The notes below the pieces were generated by a model. That model searched no databases, had not been told where the DNA came from, and saw only the letters and a list, made by a program, of their open reading frames with translations. Shown piece by piece: positions 46,350 through 55,648 of a stretch of DNA of 64,000 bases (within the stretch, counting starts at the first letter, position 1; every line of letters begins with the position of its first letter). The DNA comes from Pseudanabaena mucicola str. Chao 1806 (GTDB lineage Bacteria > Cyanobacteriota > Cyanobacteriia > Pseudanabaenales > Pseudanabaenaceae): NCBI RefSeq assembly GCF_030323025.1, contig NZ_CP097329.1, positions 3,024,001 through 3,088,000 of the forward strand. The letters are read 5' to 3'. A program made the position numbers and the translations under genes.

Positions 46350-47354
46350 GTGCATTTCACTATTCAATCTGTTTTCTTTAAATTCTATCGTTTAACTCTC
46401 CAAGAACCTTTTCAGAATGCTTTAGGAACATTTTCCTATCGTGAGGGATTTGTGATTGAAGTTCGTGATCATCAAAATCGTAGTGGTTTGGGAGAATCTG
46501 CTCCGTTAGCTGGCTTTGGGATGGAATCTCTTCAGGAGACCGAAGCAATTTTAAGTCAGTTATCCAAATCATTAATTAATGCTGAAATTGAGAATCTGCA
46601 AGATATTGAGGAATTATTGAGAGAATGTGATCGTACCCCTGCAGCAAAACATGGCATGGAGTTAGCTTTACTTCATTTATTAGCACAATCTCAAAACCTA
46701 CCATTAGCTCAATTATTGGCAAACTCTGTGAATGGAACAGTCCGCGAGCAAGTTCCCATGAATGTTGTGATTGGGGCGATCGCACCAGAACTCGCCGCCA
46801 TCAAAGCTCAAGAATATTTTACTCAAGGCTATCGTTGTCTCAAGATTAAGGTTGGTACTCAGGATTTTGGCTCAGATTTGCGAAGAGTCGAAGCAGTGCG
46901 ATCACAAGTCGGTAATCATGTCCAAATTCGCATCGATGCTAATCAGGCTTGGTCTGTGAATGAGGCGATCGCTAATTTGGCAAAATTAGAATTTCTACAA
47001 ATCGAATATATCGAGCAACCTGTTGCAGCTTTAGACTTAACAGGTATGGCAACAGTCAGGCGATCTCAACCCATCCCTGTCGCCGCCGATGAGTCCGTCA
47101 ACAATCTCATCCAAATACAGCAGGTGATTACATCCAAAGCTGCCGATATTATTATTCTCAAACCCATGGCATTAGGGGGCATCTTCACCGCTCATCGTGC
47201 TGCTTTCATGGCTTTGAATGCTGGTTTAGATGTGGTTGTAACAACAACTATTGATGGTGCGATTGCCAGACAAGCCGCTTATGACTTAGCTGCCTCTTTG
47301 CCAATCAAGAGAGCTTGTGGTTTAGCCACAGGTCATTTACTGATTGAAAAATAA
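46350..47354 (+). CDS. menC: o-Succinylbenzoate synthase
   Basis: Enolase-superfamily enzyme of phylloquinone biosynthesis, dehydrating SHCHC to OSB. 334 aa with KxK motif CLKIKVG near residue 163, metal ligands in RIDANQAW, EYIEQP and AADES, and the second-side Lys in IILKPMALGG. GESAPLAGFG near residue 48 is typical. The start is a GTG at 46350; the conserved region begins within a few residues, so it fits. OSBS and dipeptide epimerase share this fold, but the cyanobacterial context favours OSBS. Confidence 0.85.
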   Translation: MHFTIQSVFFKFYRLTLQEPFQNALGTFSYREGFVIEVRDHQNRSGLGESAPLAGFGMESLQETEAILSQLSKSLINAEIENLQDIEELLRECDRTPAAKHGMELALLHLLAQSQNLPLAQLLANSVNGTVREQVPMNVVIGAIAPELAAIKAQEYFTQGYRCLKIKVGTQDFGSDLRRVEAVRSQVGNHVQIRIDANQAWSVNEAIANLAKLEFLQIEYIEQPVAALDLTGMATVRRSQPIPVAADESVNNLIQIQQVITSKAADIIILKPMALGGIFTAHRAAFMALNAGLDVVVTTTIDGAIARQAAYDLAASLPIKRACGLATGHLLIEK

Positions 47355-47490
47355 TTAGCTCAGCATGATTACTAGATTGTGATGATGCCCGCTAAGCGTG
47401 CATCATCACAATGAGTGCGACCTTGACATACCACAGAAAAGGAGGAAAATAGAAGTAAGAATTGATAAGAGAGAAAAAATGTCAGCCAAA

Positions 47491-47555
47491 TTAGAGTGTG
47501 TTTGAGAGGTTATTAGGGATTAAAAAGATCAAAAAGCTTCTCAAACACGCTCTAA
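47491..47555. repeat. Long-arm inverted repeat
   Basis: Arms TTAGAGTGTGTTTGAGA (47491-47507) and TCTCAAACACGCTCTAA (47539-47555), one mismatch, 31-base A-rich loop. Not attached to a gene end; likely a dispersed repeat. Confidence 0.7.
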
Positions 47556-47607
47556 ATCTTGGATTAGGCTATAGAATGTAGTAATCAAACTCAGTAATAG
47601 TCAATCT

Positions 47608-47808
47608 ATGCAAATTAAAGCAGTTATTTGGCAAGAGGATGGTGTTTGGTGTGGTTCTGTCCCTGCGCTGAAAGGTTGCCATACTTGGGGAGACAGCTAC
47701 GAATATCTATTGGAAATGTTGCAAGTTGCTATACAGGCATGATTAGAGATTGCTAGTGAAAATCAAGATCTAGAAACTGACAAACAACTCGTTGAGCTAT
47801 CCCTATGA
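47608..47808 (+). pseudogene. hicB: HicB-like antitoxin with nonsense mutation
   Basis: The first 44 codons read as a HicB partial RNase H fold: MQIKAVIWQEDGVWCGSVPA, LKGCHTWGDSYEYLLEML, AIQA, then TGA at 47740. In the same frame the expected tail continues (LEIASENQDLETDKQLVELSL) to a second stop at 47806-47808. A single base change explains the break. Confidence 0.75.
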
Positions 47809-48012
47809 AATCAATCTCAGGTAAGGTGCTTTGTAAAGTTGTTGAGCGCAAGTGATGGGAATTAAAGCGGATTACTGGTAGTCATCACATATATACAAAG
47901 TAATGCTTTGAAGCAATTATTTCTATTCCAGTTCATGGGAATCGTGATCTTCCAACTGGAACTCTCAAGAGCGTCATGAAGGATGCAGAATTGAACGAGA
48001 ATGATTTGTAAG
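47805..48012 (+). pseudogene. hicA: HicA-like toxin, decayed
   Basis: It starts with an ATGA overlap to the hicB remnant. Readable pieces are MKSISGKVLCKVVERK, ITGSHHIYTK (with the catalytic-type His), ISIPVHG and NRDLPTGTLKSVMKDAEL. Two in-frame stops and one extra A near 47940 (frameshift) inactivate it. Confidence 0.75.
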
Positions 48013-48581
48013 TTTTATTTGAGCGATCGCCTAGTCTATGATTTGTAATGCGATCGCCTAATAAATTAAAATATCACTCCGTTTAAAGCTTGGCTTTAGC
48101 TGCGTCATAGTCATCATAAATTCTCATTTCAGGTCTATTCCAATTTTTAAGGGTGGTGTTTTAAAGTTGTTGGAGCAGAAAATTGGATAAAAGCTGAAAA
48201 ACAAGTTAGCTAATGATCCTAACTTCCAAGTTTTATTTGTTCCCCAACAAGTTTGAAACATTACCCACTTTTTACAAACACATTTACTGCTGATTTTACT
48301 ACCGAGCTAATAGTGAGATCCGATTCTAAAACTGGACTACTTATAACCATACCCTCTTGAATTTCATTAAACTCACTATCTGCCAGATTATGAATTTTTA
48401 AAAGGAGACATGAAAGGGCTAATCAGTCGCTGCATCAACAAAAGCGCAACCACAACAAATGAAACACCTGAAAAACAAAGAAACGAATAGAGGTAGTACT
48501 CTCTACCCAGATTCCCATGAGGATCTGGGCAACCACGGAGGAATTGCCCACTGCCAATAGTATTGTAAATATGTAAAAAGC
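48013..48581. other. Degenerate intergenic region
   Basis: No intact gene. A minus-strand snippet at about 48086-48160 reads NWNRPEMRIYDDYDAAKAKL-stop, and a plus-strand snippet at about 48203-48257 reads KLANDPNFQVLFVPQQV-stop. Both look like 3' ends of lost small genes. Otherwise nothing recognisable. Confidence 0.45.
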
Positions 48582-50276
48582 CTAAAAATCTGTCTGCAAA
48601 ATATCTAAAGATTGGAGAAGTTGAGATTCTGAAAAATTAGTAATTAAGGAAGCGGGAAATCTTGGATTGGCGATCGCTTGGACATAGTTATTAGTTAAAT
48701 AGCTAGTAAATTTGGGACTTTGATTAAGATGGGTTTGAAAAAAAGCAATACTTAGGGCTTTTGCATAGGGATGAGTAAATTCCGGCTTTTCTCCGACTAC
48801 ACTTTCGGGAACGATCAGCACCCCGCGATCGCTCCTTTCTAAAAAGGAAAAATGCGTTCCCTTGGGAAAAGTTACTAAATATTTATAGGGACTAGTCAAC
48901 CAGACAAAGGGGAAAAACTGCTCAGGAACCGTAGGGGTAAAGATATCCTCACCACTAGCAAAAATAGCAACGGGAATCTTGATCTTTTGCATTCCCTCTT
49001 TACCTAGTAAAGTACTGCCACCAAGAGGATTGAGGGCTAAAACTGCTTTGATTCGACGATCGCTAAGATTAGTATTACTAATATCTAAGGAGCTAAAACG
49101 ACATTGCAAAATTTTGGCAACATTAAATGAAGAGATATCGGGTTCAGGGGTACTACATTCTTGCTTGATTTGATTGAAGTTGAGTTGAGCACCTCCTAAC
49201 ACCATCACCGTATAACCTCCAATGGAATGTCCGATTAAACCTACCTGTTCAGGGTTGAGGCGATCGCGCCAGATTGGATCGGTTTTAACCTTCTGTTCTA
49301 GTTCATCTAATAAATATTTCACATCAAGAGGTCGTTGAATTGCTTCCTCAACCTGTGGAGCCTTATTCAATCCTGAGAGAAAAGCCGCAAAGTCACGACT
49401 ACTTGTTTGCGGATGCTCTAGAGCGGCAACGGCAAATCCATAGGAAGCGAGGTGTTGGGATAGATAATGAAAAGTATCAGGATTAGATGCGAGTCCGTGG
49501 GAGATCACAATTAACGGTGCAGGTTTGGTTAATCCTTGTGGTAAATATAGAACTGCGGAAATGCTGACATGGCGATCACGTTGTAAATAGGTAAATTTCT
49601 CCTTTTTCCATGGCACATTACCCGCCATACGCAAATCTGGTTTAGTATCTAGAGATTTATTGGTGGTTGGATTAAGGCTTGATTCGGCGATCGCTTGTTT
49701 TTCGATGGCAGCGATCGCATTCTCCTTTTTATAGAGCAATTGTGAAATTTCCGCATATGCTTGTAAACCTCGCGGCATGTCTAGATAAATAATCGGTACG
49801 GGATATCTTTGTAAGACATTGAGAATCGATAGTCCTTCATCACTTTGTGCTGAGAGAATCAGAGAAGCTCGTAGAGCTGAAAATCCATTGTTTTGGGGCG
49901 TGATCTGCAAAATCCTACCCAGTCGCCGCATCAAGATCTCACCAATAGGCGAATAGGCAAACTGAGCCGCCATGACATGACTAATTTTGTAACGGGTGGC
50001 TAAGGTTTCGCGCACTTGATTTTGTTGCTCCGATGATAAGCGTCCGAGATAGAACTCTAAGCGCTTACTCAATTTTCCTTTCTTCGCAAATTGCTCTAAA
50101 TCTTTGATGTAAATTGTAAATTCACCAACTGGAGGATACCAAAAGCGGATTTGCTCAGCACTCTTTGCTGGTTTTGCTAAGATATTAGAACATGTGATCA
50201 CTATGCCTATACTTAAAGAACCGATGGTGACAATACGCCGCAAGCCTAGCCACAATTTATCTAAGACAAATCCCAT
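48582..50276 (-). CDS. DUF1400-containing alpha/beta hydrolase
   Basis: 564 aa. An N-terminal signal or anchor (IVTIGSLSIGIVITCSNIL) is followed by a DUF1400-type helical domain (residues about 45-190). A platelet-activating-factor-acetylhydrolase-like alpha/beta hydrolase follows, with oxyanion HGLASNP, nucleophile GHSIGGYTV and C-terminal His in PKGTHFSFL. Probably a periplasmic esterase or lipase; substrate unknown. Cyanobacteria carry several such proteins. Confidence 0.87.
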   Translation of the reverse strand: MGFVLDKLWLGLRRIVTIGSLSIGIVITCSNILAKPAKSAEQIRFWYPPVGEFTIYIKDLEQFAKKGKLSKRLEFYLGRLSSEQQNQVRETLATRYKISHVMAAQFAYSPIGEILMRRLGRILQITPQNNGFSALRASLILSAQSDEGLSILNVLQRYPVPIIYLDMPRGLQAYAEISQLLYKKENAIAAIEKQAIAESSLNPTTNKSLDTKPDLRMAGNVPWKKEKFTYLQRDRHVSISAVLYLPQGLTKPAPLIVISHGLASNPDTFHYLSQHLASYGFAVAALEHPQTSSRDFAAFLSGLNKAPQVEEAIQRPLDVKYLLDELEQKVKTDPIWRDRLNPEQVGLIGHSIGGYTVMVLGGAQLNFNQIKQECSTPEPDISSFNVAKILQCRFSSLDISNTNLSDRRIKAVLALNPLGGSTLLGKEGMQKIKIPVAIFASGEDIFTPTVPEQFFPFVWLTSPYKYLVTFPKGTHFSFLERSDRGVLIVPESVVGEKPEFTHPYAKALSIAFFQTHLNQSPKFTSYLTNNYVQAIANPRFPASLITNFSESQLLQSLDILQTDF

Positions 50277-50354
50277 AGCCTGTAAGTTTTTCTAGATTTC
50301 ATAAAATGTGCGATGATGCTATAATAGTATTCGCAAAAAATTTGTATCTGGCTT

Positions 50355-50426
50355 GCCGATGTAGCACAGGGGTAGTGCAGCTGATTCGTAATCAGCAGGC
50401 CGTGAGTTCAAATCTCATCATCGGCT
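50355..50426 (+). tRNA. tRNA-Thr (anticodon CGT)
   Basis: Acceptor GCCGATG/CATCGGC, D arm GCACAGGGGTAGTGC, anticodon stem CTGAT/ATCAG with loop TCGTA-type bearing CGT, T arm GAGTTCAAATCTC. No encoded CCA. A hairpin (AGAATAATTGGCG / CGCCGATTATTCT, 50438-50467) follows and may terminate it. Confidence 0.92.
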
Positions 50427-50482
50427 CTTGTACACTAGAATAATTGGCGGGAATCGCCGATTATTCTATAATTGGCTTAATT

Positions 50483-50806
50483 ATGAAGTACTTTTTTCTG
50501 GCTCAAGGTTGGCGGGTACGGAGGGTATGGGATGTTTCAGGCTTATGGAACGAAATGGCTTGGCGACGAAGACCAATTATAATTCCCATCGGGGTCTACT
50601 TGGTTGACGATAGAGAGAAAATGGTTCTCTTTAAAGTTGAAGAGTCAATCCAAGCGGTAGAAGCGATCCCCGAAGATTTATCGAATAATCGAGATCGCAT
50701 TGTGAGTAATAGTAATGATCGCAGCAAGGTTGCGATCTCACATGTACGCATTTCTAGGCTTTTATCGGCGGAGCAAGTTTTAGAGAGAATAACGCCTCTT
50801 AAATAA
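50483..50806 (+). CDS. Conserved hypothetical protein
   Basis: 107 aa from the ATG at 50483 (MKYFFLAQGWRVRRVWD); an upstream TTG at 50444 lies inside a hairpin and is unlikely. The N-terminal half is Trp/Arg rich (GLWNEMAWRRRPIIIPIGVY), then an acidic segment and a basic C-terminus. No membrane segment. I recognise no domain. Confidence 0.6.
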   Translation: MKYFFLAQGWRVRRVWDVSGLWNEMAWRRRPIIIPIGVYLVDDREKMVLFKVEESIQAVEAIPEDLSNNRDRIVSNSNDRSKVAISHVRISRLLSAEQVLERITPLK

Positions 50807-50830
50807 ATATAGTCTGGAGCATTCGTTACC

Positions 50831-50979
50831 TAACGTCAGTTCGGGTTAAGCTGGCAAATTTTAGAAGCCCAAAAGTAAAAGCTTTGCTTAGCAAGGCTTT
50901 TACTTTTGGGTTTTGAGAGAGGGTTTGCTACTCAAGCCCTCTCTCAAAACCTGTCTCAAATTATCCCGAACTCGCGTTA
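50831..50979. repeat. Dispersed repeat, family B, copy 2
   Basis: Ends TAACGTCAGTTCGGGTTAAG and ATTATCCCGAACTCGCGTTA match the 23646-23718 element. The middle is longer, with two nested hairpins: CCCAAAAGTAAAAGC paired with GCTTTTACTTTTGGG, and TTTTGAGAGAGGG with CCCTCTCTCAAAA. It ends one base before the ssb stop codon, on its downstream side. Confidence 0.78.
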
Positions 50980-50980
50980 T

Positions 50981-51442
50981 TTAAAAGGGAATATCGTCAT
51001 AGTCTGGAGCATTTGTTGCAGGAGATGCCACAGGCGCATAGCTAGATGTCGGTACAGCAGCACTAGGCGCACTAGATGGATTTGCTCTAGGACTACGTGC
51101 AGGTGCAGCAGTTGTCGTAGCAGTTGTATTTGCAGTGCTACCAGCCCCAAAGCTATGAACTCGTTGAGCAACCAGTTCAGTTCGCTTTTCTTTGTAAGTA
51201 CCGCGATCAACTATATCAAGACGGAGACGACCTTCTACGACAACTTGATCGCCTTTATGATATTTTTCCATAATCTCATCCGCTAAATTGTTCCAGCCCA
51301 CGACCTTGATACGATAAGGTGCATCTTCAGCACGTCCACCTGCAAACTGGACAAGAAATGAAGCGATCGAGCTTTGGTTATCGGGAGTACGGCGCAGTTC
51401 TGGATCAGTTAGCACTTCTGCCATCAAGACAATAGAATTCAT
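50981..51442 (-). CDS. ssb: Single-stranded DNA-binding protein
   Basis: 153 aa. OB fold with NSIVLMAEVLTDPELR, IKVVGWNNLADEI and GDQVVVEGRLRLD, then a Thr/Ala/Pro-rich linker and the acidic partner-binding tip DYDDIPF. It coats ssDNA during replication and repair. The family B repeat directly follows its stop. Confidence 0.95.
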   Translation of the reverse strand: MNSIVLMAEVLTDPELRRTPDNQSSIASFLVQFAGGRAEDAPYRIKVVGWNNLADEIMEKYHKGDQVVVEGRLRLDIVDRGTYKEKRTELVAQRVHSFGAGSTANTTATTTAAPARSPRANPSSAPSAAVPTSSYAPVASPATNAPDYDDIPF

Positions 51443-51857
51443 AGAGGTTTATCAAAAGCTTATGGCTTACTTTTAAATATTTATCATATAGCAGTTTCTG
51501 GTAGTACTAAATAAGTACCACTCTCTTTGCCGTACTTCGTTTAACATCGTTGTACTTACATCGCTTTGTGCTGACTCGAAACGCAGAGGAAATTTTCAAA
51601 GTGGCGCTTTCTAAAGTATCCCTCTTTGTTTCAATCTTCAATTGTCTGTGACATCTCGAGTGCAATATTCTACGACTACATGTATACTTTTGCAGACTAT
51701 CAAGACACAATGCTATAACTTGTTGTCACTATGACTTGTTAATGCAAAATCAGCATGGTTTCAGCTAAAGCATTAACATTTTGTTAGGATTAGCTGCCTC
51801 AAACCACTAATCCTAAGTACTAAAATCTATGCCATCTCAAGTACTTGTCAAGCACAT
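51443..51857. other. Spacer upstream of ssb
   Basis: 415 bases between divergent genes. A short GGAAATTTTCAAAGTGGCGC stretch near 51590 recalls half of a family A repeat. No gene is supported. Confidence 0.4.
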
Positions 51858-52439
51858 ATGCTGACCGTCAACGCAATCATCATAAGTACTATAATTCTCA
51901 ATGTTGGGATTCAGTCCGTGATTATCGACAGAATATTTCAAGCAAAAAAAGGTAATAAGCGGCGGGAAGAAGTGGAAGAAGAAAACCTCACTCGCTATGA
52001 TTCCAATACGTCTAGCGATCAGCCTAAGGGCTGGGAATTTAAAATGTTGCGTACTAGTAGTGGTGGTTTCCGTAGTCGCAAAGTATTGAGCCGCGTTTGC
52101 GCTGAAGAAGCTCAAGCAGGTTGGATCTTGTTAGAAAAGCTAGACGATCGTCGTCTACGATTTCGTCGCCCCATCATTGCCCGCGATCGCGATAATCAAT
52201 GCAAAATCGATCCCTATCGCACTCATTATGGTATCTCTGAAATGGTTGAGACTTGGACTACCATCATTGTCTTATTAATCATCATGAGTGGGGCAGCAGT
52301 GTTAGGGTTTACTGCCATGAATCGCTTCTTTGGGGATTGGCAAACCCGTGCAGTTCAAAGTGCCCCACGCACAGGTGATAACAATGCTAATTCTATACGT
52401 CAACCACCGTCTTCCCCGATCACTAAGCCTAACAATTAA
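51858..52439 (+). CDS. Conserved cyanobacterial membrane protein, function unknown
   Basis: 193 aa. A short N-terminal hydrophobic segment is followed by a conserved soluble region (GWEFKMLRTSSGGFRSRKVL, AEEAQAGWILLEKLDDRRL, DPYRTHYGISEMVE). One strong membrane helix (TTIIVLLIIMSGAAVLGF, near residues 134-152) and a Pro/Asn-rich tail complete it. The central block is widespread in cyanobacteria; no function is known to me. Confidence 0.75.
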   Translation: MLTVNAIIISTIILNVGIQSVIIDRIFQAKKGNKRREEVEEENLTRYDSNTSSDQPKGWEFKMLRTSSGGFRSRKVLSRVCAEEAQAGWILLEKLDDRRLRFRRPIIARDRDNQCKIDPYRTHYGISEMVETWTTIIVLLIIMSGAAVLGFTAMNRFFGDWQTRAVQSAPRTGDNNANSIRQPPSSPITKPNN

Positions 52440-52535
52440 TTACCTTTTAATAATCTTAATGTCGGTGTTGACAGAATAGCCTGAGCTTCACGCAGACTAT
52501 TTGATAAAGCTATAAAAATTACCCCATAAATAGCA

Positions 52536-53537
52536 ATGAAAGCCATTTTGATGACCGCAGCAGGTGCGCTCAATGTGTTGCAGCTTGCCGACGTAAATGA
52601 ACCCACAATTCAATCACCTACTGAAATTCTAGTACGCCTTAGAGCCGCAGGTATTAACCCTATTGATACAAAATTGCGTAGTCGTGGCACATTTCATCCT
52701 GATCGCTTACCATCGATTCTTGGCTGTGACGGGGCGGGCATTGTCGAAGCGATCGGTGCAGGTGTGACTAAGTTTAAAGTGGGTGATGAGGTGTACTTCT
52801 GCAACGGGGGCTTAGGCTCGCATCAAGGTAATTATGCGGAACTAACTACAATTGATGAAAAATTCGCTGCCCATAAACCTCAATCCCTCAGTTTTGAAGA
52901 AGCGGCAGCAGCTCCACTAGTTTTGCTCACCGCATGGGAATCTCTATATGATCGCGGTAGACTCGGTGGCTCAACAAGTCCCCATGTTCTAATCCATGCA
53001 GGAGCAGGTGGTGTGGGTCATGTGGCAGTTCAACTAGCTAAGCTCAGAGGCGCTAGTGTTGCGACTACGATTGGCTCTGAAGCTAAGGCAAGGTTTGTGA
53101 GGGGGTTAGGTGCAGATTTAGCGATCTCCTATAAGCAAACTGATTTTGTCGAAGCGGCGATCGCATGGACAAATGGTGAAGGTGTCAGCATTGCCTTTGA
53201 TACTGTCGGAGGTAAATTAATTGAGCAAACTTTTCCTGCGGTGCAAGTCTACGGCGATATCATCACCATTCTGGAGCCTCCCACCAATATAAGCTGGAAA
53301 GTTGCGCGTACTCGCAATCTCCGCTTTAGTTTCGAGCTAATGCTAACACCAATGTTACTTGGGCGTGATGATCTGCAAATTCATCAGTCAAACATTCTCG
53401 CTGAATGCGCTCAATTATTTGATTCTGGCAAGCTCAAGATTCATGTTAGCGAAGTATTCAAATTGGATGATGTCGCCAAAGCTCATCAATTATTAGAAGC
53501 CGGTTCTATGACAGGCAAACTCGTACTCACTATCTAA
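52536..53537 (+). CDS. Zinc-free MDR alcohol dehydrogenase / quinone oxidoreductase
   Basis: 333 aa. GroES-like N-terminus (RAAGINPIDTKLRSRG, LGCDGAGIVEAIG), then the NADP-binding loop HAGAGGVGHVAVQLAKLRG near residue 150. The structural and catalytic zinc Cys residues are absent, which points to the quinone reductase branch. Single gene, with a shared terminator. Confidence 0.88.
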   Translation: MKAILMTAAGALNVLQLADVNEPTIQSPTEILVRLRAAGINPIDTKLRSRGTFHPDRLPSILGCDGAGIVEAIGAGVTKFKVGDEVYFCNGGLGSHQGNYAELTTIDEKFAAHKPQSLSFEEAAAAPLVLLTAWESLYDRGRLGGSTSPHVLIHAGAGGVGHVAVQLAKLRGASVATTIGSEAKARFVRGLGADLAISYKQTDFVEAAIAWTNGEGVSIAFDTVGGKLIEQTFPAVQVYGDIITILEPPTNISWKVARTRNLRFSFELMLTPMLLGRDDLQIHQSNILAECAQLFDSGKLKIHVSEVFKLDDVAKAHQLLEAGSMTGKLVLTI

Positions 53538-53567
53538 CAGTAAAAGGGCTAAGCCCCTTGACTGTTA
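53535..53567. terminator. Hairpin between the quinone reductase and Crp-like genes
   Basis: Imperfect 16-bp stem TAACAGTAAAAGGGCT / AGCCCCTTGACTGTTA (two mismatches) lying between, and overlapping the ends of, converging genes. Confidence 0.65.
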
Positions 53568-54248
53568 ACGAAATGTTGCCAACTGAACCATTTGCTTCTC
53601 ATTGGTAATCGTCATTACCTGACGTTTAGAATCAATAACAATCCACCCCTTATCTTTGAGTTTTTCTAGAACTTTATTCGTATCATCTGGATTAACTTCT
53701 GACAAATCCGCAATGTCGGAAACAGGTAAATTAAAGATTTCCACCCCCGCATCAGTTTTATTACCGTAGGCATCTCCTAAGCCCATCAAAATTGAGGCAA
53801 CTCTTACTGCTGGTACTTGCTGACGTAATTGTGTCCGTTGGTTAGTTTTGCGTAACCGTCCCACCATTAGTTGCAACATACGATGGTGTAGTTGCGGATC
53901 TTTAAACAAAAATTGAATAAATTTTTGAGCATGAACCATAAGCACACGCACTGGTGTAAAAGCAACCACATCGGTAGAACGTGGAGACTCGTCCAGAATA
54001 GCCATCTCCCCAAAAAAATCACCCTGAGCTAGCACAGCTAGAGTTGTTGTATCTTGACTGCGAACAAATCTCACTTTTACCCAGCCAGAGAGGATGAAAT
54101 AGACTGCATTGCCCCAAGCATCCTCCATCAGCACAGCTCGTCCCGCAGGATAATCTCGTTCTACTGCTTCTGCGAGAAGCCATTCTAAAGTCTCAACATT
54201 AGCGGCATCAAATAGTGGAAATAGCTCTTTGAAGATATCCGTTTGCAT
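53565..54248 (-). CDS. Crp/Fnr family transcriptional regulator
   Basis: 227 aa from the ATG at 54248 (MQTDIFKELFPLFDAAN); a longer frame to 54338 adds a non-homologous hydrophobic start. Cyclic-nucleotide-binding-like domain with GDFFGEMAILDESPRS (conserved Arg-Ser of the phosphate-binding cassette). A C-terminal winged helix follows, with NLPVSDIADLSEVNPDDTNKVLEKLKDKGW. Fnr-type iron-sulfur Cys residues are absent. Target genes unknown. Confidence 0.88.
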   Translation of the reverse strand: MQTDIFKELFPLFDAANVETLEWLLAEAVERDYPAGRAVLMEDAWGNAVYFILSGWVKVRFVRSQDTTTLAVLAQGDFFGEMAILDESPRSTDVVAFTPVRVLMVHAQKFIQFLFKDPQLHHRMLQLMVGRLRKTNQRTQLRQQVPAVRVASILMGLGDAYGNKTDAGVEIFNLPVSDIADLSEVNPDDTNKVLEKLKDKGWIVIDSKRQVMTITNEKQMVQLATFR

Positions 54249-54394
54249 GGGAATTTTTTTAAGACTGAATCTTGTAAGAACTTGAGTATAGACATTTTTG
54301 CCTAAAACTATTATTAGTACTAAGAATGATGCAGGCAAGATGCCTGCACTACAAATTCAAGGTAAATTTTCTAGAGTATGACTAGTCACAGAAA

Positions 54395-55180
54395 CTAAGC
54401 ACCCATGACTTCATAGCCAGAATCTACATAAATAATTTGCCCTGTTACAGCACTAGACAGATCGCTACCTAAGAAAGTTGCAACATTACCAACATCTTCA
54501 GGAGTCACTAAACGACGCAAGGGAGCAGTTTCTTCATAATGATGCAACATTTTGTGGAAATCGCCGATCGCCGCCGAAGCTAAAGTCCGAATTGGACCTG
54601 CGGAAATTGCATTAACTCGGATGTTGTCTGGTCCAAGATCAGAAGCCAAGTAACGGACATTCATTTCTAAAGCTGCCTTTGCTGCGCCCATAACATTGTA
54701 ATTAGGTACAACTTTAGCCCCACCAATATAGGTGAGAGTGATCACACTACCGCCATCTTTCATGAGGGGTTTTGCTGCTCGACATAGGTGGATCAATGAA
54801 TAAGCACTCACATCCATCGCTAGTTGAAAACCTGCGCGGGAAATATCTGTAAAATTGCCAGACAAATCTTCTTTATTAGCAAATGCGAGACAATGCACCA
54901 AAATATCGATTTTCTGCCATTTCTCTGCTACTGAAGCAAAGAGAGTGTCAACCTGTGCGTCATCCTGAACATTGCAAGGCAATAAAAAATCTGGTGTCAA
55001 AGGATTAGTCAACTCAGCAACTTTACCTTTGTTGCGATCACGATCATCTGGCAAATAAGTTATACCAAGCTTTGCACCAGCTTGGTGTAACTTTTGGGCA
55101 ATACCCCAAGCGATCGAGCGATTGTTGGCAATCCCAGTCACAAGAGCAGTTTTCCCGCTCAAATCTAACAAACCCGTCAT
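54395..55180 (-). CDS. fabI: Enoyl-[acyl-carrier-protein] reductase (NADH)
   Basis: Last reductive step of fatty acid elongation. SDR fold, 261 aa: GIANNRSIAWGIA at the NADH site, the active Tyr-x6-Lys as YNVMGAAK, and AISAGPIRTLASAAI substrate loop. Full length. Upstream of the Crp-like gene on the same strand with a 147-base gap. Confidence 0.95.
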   Translation of the reverse strand: MTGLLDLSGKTALVTGIANNRSIAWGIAQKLHQAGAKLGITYLPDDRDRNKGKVAELTNPLTPDFLLPCNVQDDAQVDTLFASVAEKWQKIDILVHCLAFANKEDLSGNFTDISRAGFQLAMDVSAYSLIHLCRAAKPLMKDGGSVITLTYIGGAKVVPNYNVMGAAKAALEMNVRYLASDLGPDNIRVNAISAGPIRTLASAAIGDFHKMLHHYEETAPLRRLVTPEDVGNVATFLGSDLSSAVTGQIIYVDSGYEVMGA

Positions 55181-55231
55181 GTATGTTTCCTAAGGTGAAC
55201 CAGCATAAATAAGCTTTGATTCAAGCTTACC

Positions 55232-55510
55232 TTAAAAGCCCATCGCGTTTCTGGCAATCAGACCAATAGCATTTTGCATGAGGTTGAGTGCTAAAAAGGC
55301 AAGGATTGGTGAGAAGTCCATGCCACCTAGAGGAGGAATAATAGAACGAAATAAATTTAAATATGGGTCAGTTACTTGGCTGAGGGTGGCAAAAGGCTGT
55401 TTATACCAATCAACGTTAGGAAACCAAGTCAATAAAATACGAATAATGAGGAGTATTGAATAGATTTGGAGAAACTTACCAACTGTATCAACAATAATAA
55501 GAGATGGCAT
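55232..55510 (-). CDS. YggT family membrane protein
   Basis: 92 aa with two hydrophobic helices. Family marks are RILLTWFPNVDW, the DPYLNLFRSIIPPLGGMDFSP loop and a second helix. Related plant and cyanobacterial proteins (Ycf19/CCB3-like) act in membrane-complex assembly, but a specific role is unknown. Upstream of fabI by 51 bases, possibly cotranscribed. Confidence 0.87.
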   Translation of the reverse strand: MPSLIIVDTVGKFLQIYSILLIIRILLTWFPNVDWYKQPFATLSQVTDPYLNLFRSIIPPLGGMDFSPILAFLALNLMQNAIGLIARNAMGF

Positions 55511-55648
55511 AGGAGTTTGTTAGGATAGAGAATAGTAAAATAAAGTTGCTAACATTATTCTAATGAATACAGTCAAACTCTGGTCTTTTTGTTATTACTT
55601 TTACTAAATCAAAACAAGAGATTTATGCTGGAACCACACATCTCTTGT

